The notes under the pieces are model-generated. The model was given only the letters and a program-made list of their open reading frames with translations, made no database searches and was not told the DNA's origin. A stretch of 64,000 nt of DNA, taken from contig JBQMYD010000005.1 of NCBI GenBank assembly GCA_052173655.1, positions 62,001 through 126,000 of the forward strand, given 5' to 3'. The stretch comes from RGIG9060 sp052173655. Its GTDB lineage: Bacteria > Spirochaetota > Spirochaetia > Treponematales > Treponemataceae. Position 1 is the stretch's first letter, and every line of letters starts with the position of its first letter. A program made the position numbers and the translations under genes. Shown here in pieces: positions 60,826 through 64,000 of the stretch.

Positions 60826-61683
60826 ATGAATGAAAAAGAAAACATCGTAAATAATTTTTCCGATTTGGTAAACAAAATAGTAGTAAGTTACAACAAAAGT
60901 TTTGTATTAGACTTTATTACAACAGATTCCTTTGAACTTATATCCGATTCTATGCAGCAGTTGCAGGAACAATTCAATATGATTTTTGCAGTTTTTTCAG
61001 AAATCCAAAAAAAGAGTCTATCAACAGCTTCAAATACCGAGTTAATTGACGAAGTGCTTGAAGATGTTTTGTTGAATAGTGAAAAAATTCAAAATAATAT
61101 ACACAACCGTGTAGAAGAAATTGAAAATGCTTCAAAAAATGCACAAAATGCGGCTTCCGCATTTGAAATTCTAAAAGAAAGAACACATGAAGTTGAAGGA
61201 ATGCTTTCTGAAATCAAAGATATTTCTACAAAAACCGGAATTCTTGCAATCAACGCTTCAATAGAAGCTGCAAGAGCCGGACAGGTAGGAAGAGGCTTTA
61301 GGATTATTGCAAATGAAGTTCGCACGTTAGCTACTAATACCGGAAATTCAACAAAAAAAATCGAAGAAAAACTTGCAGAATTGACAGGGGCCGTTTCTGA
61401 AATTAATAAAAGCATGTCTTTATTCATTAGCATGTTTTTAAAATTTCAAAATGCCTTTATGAATATACTTGATGCATTCGATGATAATTCCACAAAACTG
61501 AAAAAATCAGGAACTTTTTTAAGTGAAATATCATCTTCAATAAAGGAACAAAACTCAACAATTCAAGACGGGGTATCTTCTCTTGGAAGAATTAATAATT
61601 CATTAAGCGACACAAGCACAATCTTGAACGTAGTACAAACTACAAGAAAACATTTGAGCACATTGTTACAGGAAAATGAATAG
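60826..61683 (+). CDS. soluble methyl-accepting chemotaxis protein, partner of ODP
   Basis: 285 residues and no membrane helix, so it is a cytoplasmic chemoreceptor. Mostly helical; the signalling tip is GILAINASIEAARAGQVGRGFRIIANEVRTLA (about 140-175). N-terminal 60 residues form a short helical input region without PAS or GAF. CGGAGC precedes the ATG, 15 nt after the ODP gene. By family knowledge it forms a complex with ODP and CheA/CheW, so the pair should control movement toward or away from oxygen. Confidence 0.9.
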   Translation: MNEKENIVNNFSDLVNKIVVSYNKSFVLDFITTDSFELISDSMQQLQEQFNMIFAVFSEIQKKSLSTASNTELIDEVLEDVLLNSEKIQNNIHNRVEEIENASKNAQNAASAFEILKERTHEVEGMLSEIKDISTKTGILAINASIEAARAGQVGRGFRIIANEVRTLATNTGNSTKKIEEKLAELTGAVSEINKSMSLFISMFLKFQNAFMNILDAFDDNSTKLKKSGTFLSEISSSIKEQNSTIQDGVSSLGRINNSLSDTSTILNVVQTTRKHLSTLLQENE

Positions 61684-61710
61684 TAAGAAATTACTATTTT
61701 TTCATACCGC

Positions 61711-61739
61711 TTGTATCCTTAAAGTACATTTGATAGAAT
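61711..61739 (+). promoter_or_regulatory. predicted promoter of the thiB-thiP operon
   Basis: TTGTAT (61711-61716), a 17-nt spacer and TAGAAT (61734-61739), a few nt before the TPP riboswitch. Confidence 0.65.
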
Positions 61740-61744
61740 AAAGT

Positions 61745-61834
61745 GTTGGGGTGCTGTAAGAGGCTGAGATAATACCCACAAAGATGCTCGTATGAGCGTC
61801 TTAGACCTGATCCGGATAATGCCGGCGGAGGGAA
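61745..61834 (+). promoter_or_regulatory. TPP riboswitch (THI element)
   Basis: Core blocks are present in order: GGGGTGCTGTAAGAGGCTGAG, ATAATACCC, the variable P3 stem (AAGATGCTC...GAGCGTCTT), GACCTGATCCGGATAATGCCGG and CGGAGGGAA. The last block holds the thiB ribosome site (GGAGGG, 6 nt before ATG), so ligand binding can hide it and turn off translation. No separate terminator is seen. Confidence 0.95.
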
Positions 61835-61835
61835 T

Positions 61836-62846
61836 ATGAAATACTATCGTTTTTATGTCCTTTTTGTTGTCGTTCTGGCAATGAATGTAACTCTTTTTGC
61901 ATTCGGAGCAAGAAAAAACTCTTCAAAAACAGTTGTTGTATACACCTACGACTCATTTACAGCTGAATGGGGAATGGGGCCGAAGGTTGCTAAACTGTTT
62001 GAAGAACAAACCGGTTACAAAGTGGTATTTGTAACATGCTCGGATGGACAAGAAATTTTGTCCAAAGCTATTCATGAAAAAAACAAACCTTATGCAGATG
62101 TTTTACTTGGTATAGATAATCATCTTGCAAAACAAGCTGTACAGTCCGGAGTGATTGAAAATTACAGACCGAAAAATGCAAAGAATATTTTGGTAAAAAA
62201 CTTGACCTCGCAATACGATGAGGCATTAACTCCTTTTGATTGGGGATACTTTGCAATTATTTTTGATACAAAGTCAAAAATTACACCTCCATCTTGTCTT
62301 GAAGATTTGGCAAAGCCAGAATACAAACAAGCGGTTGTATTGATGGATCCCAGAACCAGCACACCCGGTATGGGATTTTTTTCATGGACACAAGCTGTTT
62401 ATAAAGAAAAATACTTGGACTACTGGAAACGAATAAAACCTTCGATTTTGACTATGAGTCCGAATTGGAGTACAGGTTACGGACTTTTCACTTCAGGAGA
62501 AGCTCCTTTGGTAATAAGCTACACGACCAGCATGGCATATCATATTCAGTATGATAAGACCTCAAGATTTCAAGCATTGGAATTTTCAGATGGGCATGTA
62601 ATGCAAATAGAATACTTAGCGTTGGTAAAAAATGCGGCAAACAGCAAAGGTGGAAAAGCCTTTATCGATTTTATGATTTCAGAAACCGCTCAGACTTTAA
62701 TTCCTGAAGGACAATGGATGTATCCGGCTGCAGAAAAAACCGCTTTACCGGAATCTTTCGGAAAAGTTCCAATGCCTAAAAAGACACTCCCTTATAAATC
62801 GGACAATAAAGATTTGACAGAGCTTTTTAATCAGCTGGCAAAATAG
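61836..62846 (+). CDS. thiB: thiamine ABC transporter substrate-binding protein
   Basis: 336 residues. Signal peptide (MKYYRFYVLFVVVLAMNVTLFAFG), then a periplasmic binding protein: VVVYTYDSFTAEWGMGPKVAKLFEEQ, ADVLLGIDNHLAKQA, PFDWGYFAIIFDT, DPRTSTPGMGFFSWTQAVY, LTMSPNWSTGYGLFTSGEAPLVISYTTS and IPEGQWMYP. This matches ThiB and the riboswitch in front supports it. Confidence 0.95.
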   Translation: MKYYRFYVLFVVVLAMNVTLFAFGARKNSSKTVVVYTYDSFTAEWGMGPKVAKLFEEQTGYKVVFVTCSDGQEILSKAIHEKNKPYADVLLGIDNHLAKQAVQSGVIENYRPKNAKNILVKNLTSQYDEALTPFDWGYFAIIFDTKSKITPPSCLEDLAKPEYKQAVVLMDPRTSTPGMGFFSWTQAVYKEKYLDYWKRIKPSILTMSPNWSTGYGLFTSGEAPLVISYTTSMAYHIQYDKTSRFQALEFSDGHVMQIEYLALVKNAANSKGGKAFIDFMISETAQTLIPEGQWMYPAAEKTALPESFGKVPMPKKTLPYKSDNKDLTELFNQLAK

Positions 62847-62857
62847 TTAAAAAAAAT

Positions 62858-64000
62858 ATGGAAAAAACTGAAATAAAAACAAAAACGACTTTTGTCATTT
62901 TTGCACAAATAGGAAAAGCCGTTTTTGTTTCGGTTTTGCTTTTGTTTTTTGTCCCCCTCGTTGCATCATTTTTGCCCATTGCAAACATGAATTTTTCAGG
63001 GGAACAAGAAGCAAAAAAAATCATAAATTTTCAATTTTTTTTACGATTACTAAAATCGGCAGGATTTACCTGTTTACAAGCAAGTCTTTCATCTTTGTTA
63101 GCAGTTATTATAGGGTTTTCTGCCGCTTTTTTTTGTGCAAATCGTTCTTTTTGGGGCAGAAAATTTTTATTAAGCCTTGCAGGAATTCCGCTTGCAGTTC
63201 CTTCCGTAATAATCGCTCTGTCATTCATTATTTTTTTCGGAAAAAACGGTTTTCTGAATTCAAAAATTACACATTTTTTTAACTTAAAAAATCCACTGCC
63301 AAGTTTTTTATATTCATTTTGGGGCTTGATTATTACACAAGCTTTTTATAATTTTCCCATCGCAATGAGAACAATATCGCAAAGATGGTCGCTTCTTAAT
63401 GAAGATGAACAAATGGCTGCAAAACTTTTAGGAGCCAAAACCTTTAGAATTTTTAGAACAATTATTTTTCCTGTCTTATTGCCGTCCGTACTTGCTTCTT
63501 TTACCGTTATTTTTTTATATTGCTTTTTCAGTTTTGTTATAGTTTTACTTTTCGGAAAAGTCGGAGTTTCCGTTTTAGAAGTTGAATTATTCCAAGCTAT
63601 CAGAAGTGGGAATCAAGTAGAATACAGCACAATTATTATTTTATTTGAAATTTGTATCAGTTCTGTACTTGTATTACTTTATCTGCATGTTCAAAAAAAA
63701 ATGCAACTGCAAACCGGCAATTTAAAACCGGAGCGAAAACGAAAAAAAATAAAGGGCTTCGCAGAAAAACTCAGTTTTTCAATTACAATTTTTTTAATTG
63801 TATTTTTTTTATGTGCCCCTTTATTTTCAATAATTGTCCGTTCATTTTTTAGCATAAATTATTCTCAGCAATATTATTTTTCGCTTAAAGCTTGGAGTTT
63901 GATTTTTTCAAGAGCTTCTTTTTGGAGAGCCTTACTCACAACTATAACAGTCAGCTCTATAAGTGCTTTGATTTCTTTAATTACATGTCTGGCATATTCT
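62858..64000 (+). CDS. thiP: thiamine ABC transporter permease, 3' end cut by window edge
   Basis: 381 codons are visible, all open, starting MEKTEIKTKTTFVIFAQIGK. It is a two-domain permease: N-terminal half with helices and the EAA loop NEDEQMAAKLLGAKTFRIF, a basic linker (KPERKRKKIKG), and the start of a second permease half (SRASFWRALLTTITVSSISA). It lies 11 nt after thiB without its own ribosome site, so it is coupled. An ATPase gene (thiQ) is expected outside the window. Confidence 0.92.
   Translation, partial: MEKTEIKTKTTFVIFAQIGKAVFVSVLLLFFVPLVASFLPIANMNFSGEQEAKKIINFQFFLRLLKSAGFTCLQASLSSLLAVIIGFSAAFFCANRSFWGRKFLLSLAGIPLAVPSVIIALSFIIFFGKNGFLNSKITHFFNLKNPLPSFLYSFWGLIITQAFYNFPIAMRTISQRWSLLNEDEQMAAKLLGAKTFRIFRTIIFPVLLPSVLASFTVIFLYCFFSFVIVLLFGKVGVSVLEVELFQAIRSGNQVEYSTIIILFEICISSVLVLLYLHVQKKMQLQTGNLKPERKRKKIKGFAEKLSFSITIFLIVFFLCAPLFSIIVRSFFSINYSQQYYFSLKAWSLIFSRASFWRALLTTITVSSISALISLITCLAYS

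Noticed and set aside
1..64000. CRISPR arrays, insertion sequences, prophage or integrase genes
   Set aside because: No regularly spaced repeats, transposase motifs, or tRNA-flanking integrase were found; gene content is housekeeping throughout.

Overview
This AT-rich window comes from a spirochaete, most likely a Treponema. The evidence is the spirochaetal flagellar set flbB-fliK-flgD-flgE-flbD, including an FlgE with the lysinoalanine cross-link residues at the T. denticola positions. Other support comes from a hexokinase, lipoproteins with spirochaete-like lipoboxes, and a di-iron oxygen sensor (ODP) beside a soluble chemoreceptor, an arrangement described in T. denticola. Nothing looks phage- or plasmid-like, and I see no insertion sequence or CRISPR array. 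The window is an ordinary chromosomal stretch with several small local oddities.

Layout, left to right. 1-4.5 kb: flagellar hook genes on the minus strand. They have their own promoter, a terminator after flgE, and flbD split off behind a separate promoter. 4.5-8 kb: hexokinase (-) and a UvrD/Rep helicase (+). 8-14.3 kb: a tight minus-strand operon dxs-folP-cdaA-cdaR-DUF2225-truA (isoprenoid precursors, folate, cyclic di-AMP, tRNA pseudouridine). A tiny basic ribosomal-type protein lies upstream. 14.6-20.6 kb: rpoZ-like and miaA, gap, a stand-alone SpoT-like HD hydrolase, valS. 20.8-24 kb: recO, a MATE exporter directly behind tmRNA, then tRNA-Gln and tRNA-Glu. 24-27.4 kb: a DEAD-box helicase overlapping a YbiT-like ABC-F gene. 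27.5-36.8 kb: two lipoproteins (SUMF1 domain; lipase), clpB, a lipocalin/tocopherol-cyclase-like protein, a small acidic protein and an M16C peptidase. 37-45.2 kb: pncB, ttcA-like, yajC-secD-secF, a TPR lipoprotein and a LiaF-like membrane protein. 45.3-49.1 kb: a coupled envelope operon (lipoprotein, MltD-like transglycosylase, OmpA-like). 49.2-51.5 kb: purE-purM-purN. 51.6-55.9 kb: thioesterase, then a complete ECF transporter (A1-A2-T-S) followed by a methyltransferase. 56-60 kb: nudC, asd, dapA and a frameshifted methyltransferase. 60-64 kb: ODP plus soluble chemoreceptor, then a TPP riboswitch controlling thiB and thiP, with thiP running off the window.

The observations most worth checking are these. 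Several genes without a Shine-Dalgarno sequence have a -10-like hexamer ending 6-7 nt before their ATG, which suggests leaderless mRNAs. dxs has an in-frame N-terminus containing essential residues but no ATG/GTG/TTG; an ACG sits at ideal distance from a GGAG. The ABC-F protein has lost every key motif of one composite ATP site. The tmRNA tag ends in YAYAA instead of ALAA. A methyltransferase is broken by one base at an A5 tract. The ODP/chemoreceptor pair and the ECF transporter with its methyltransferase are coherent functional modules.
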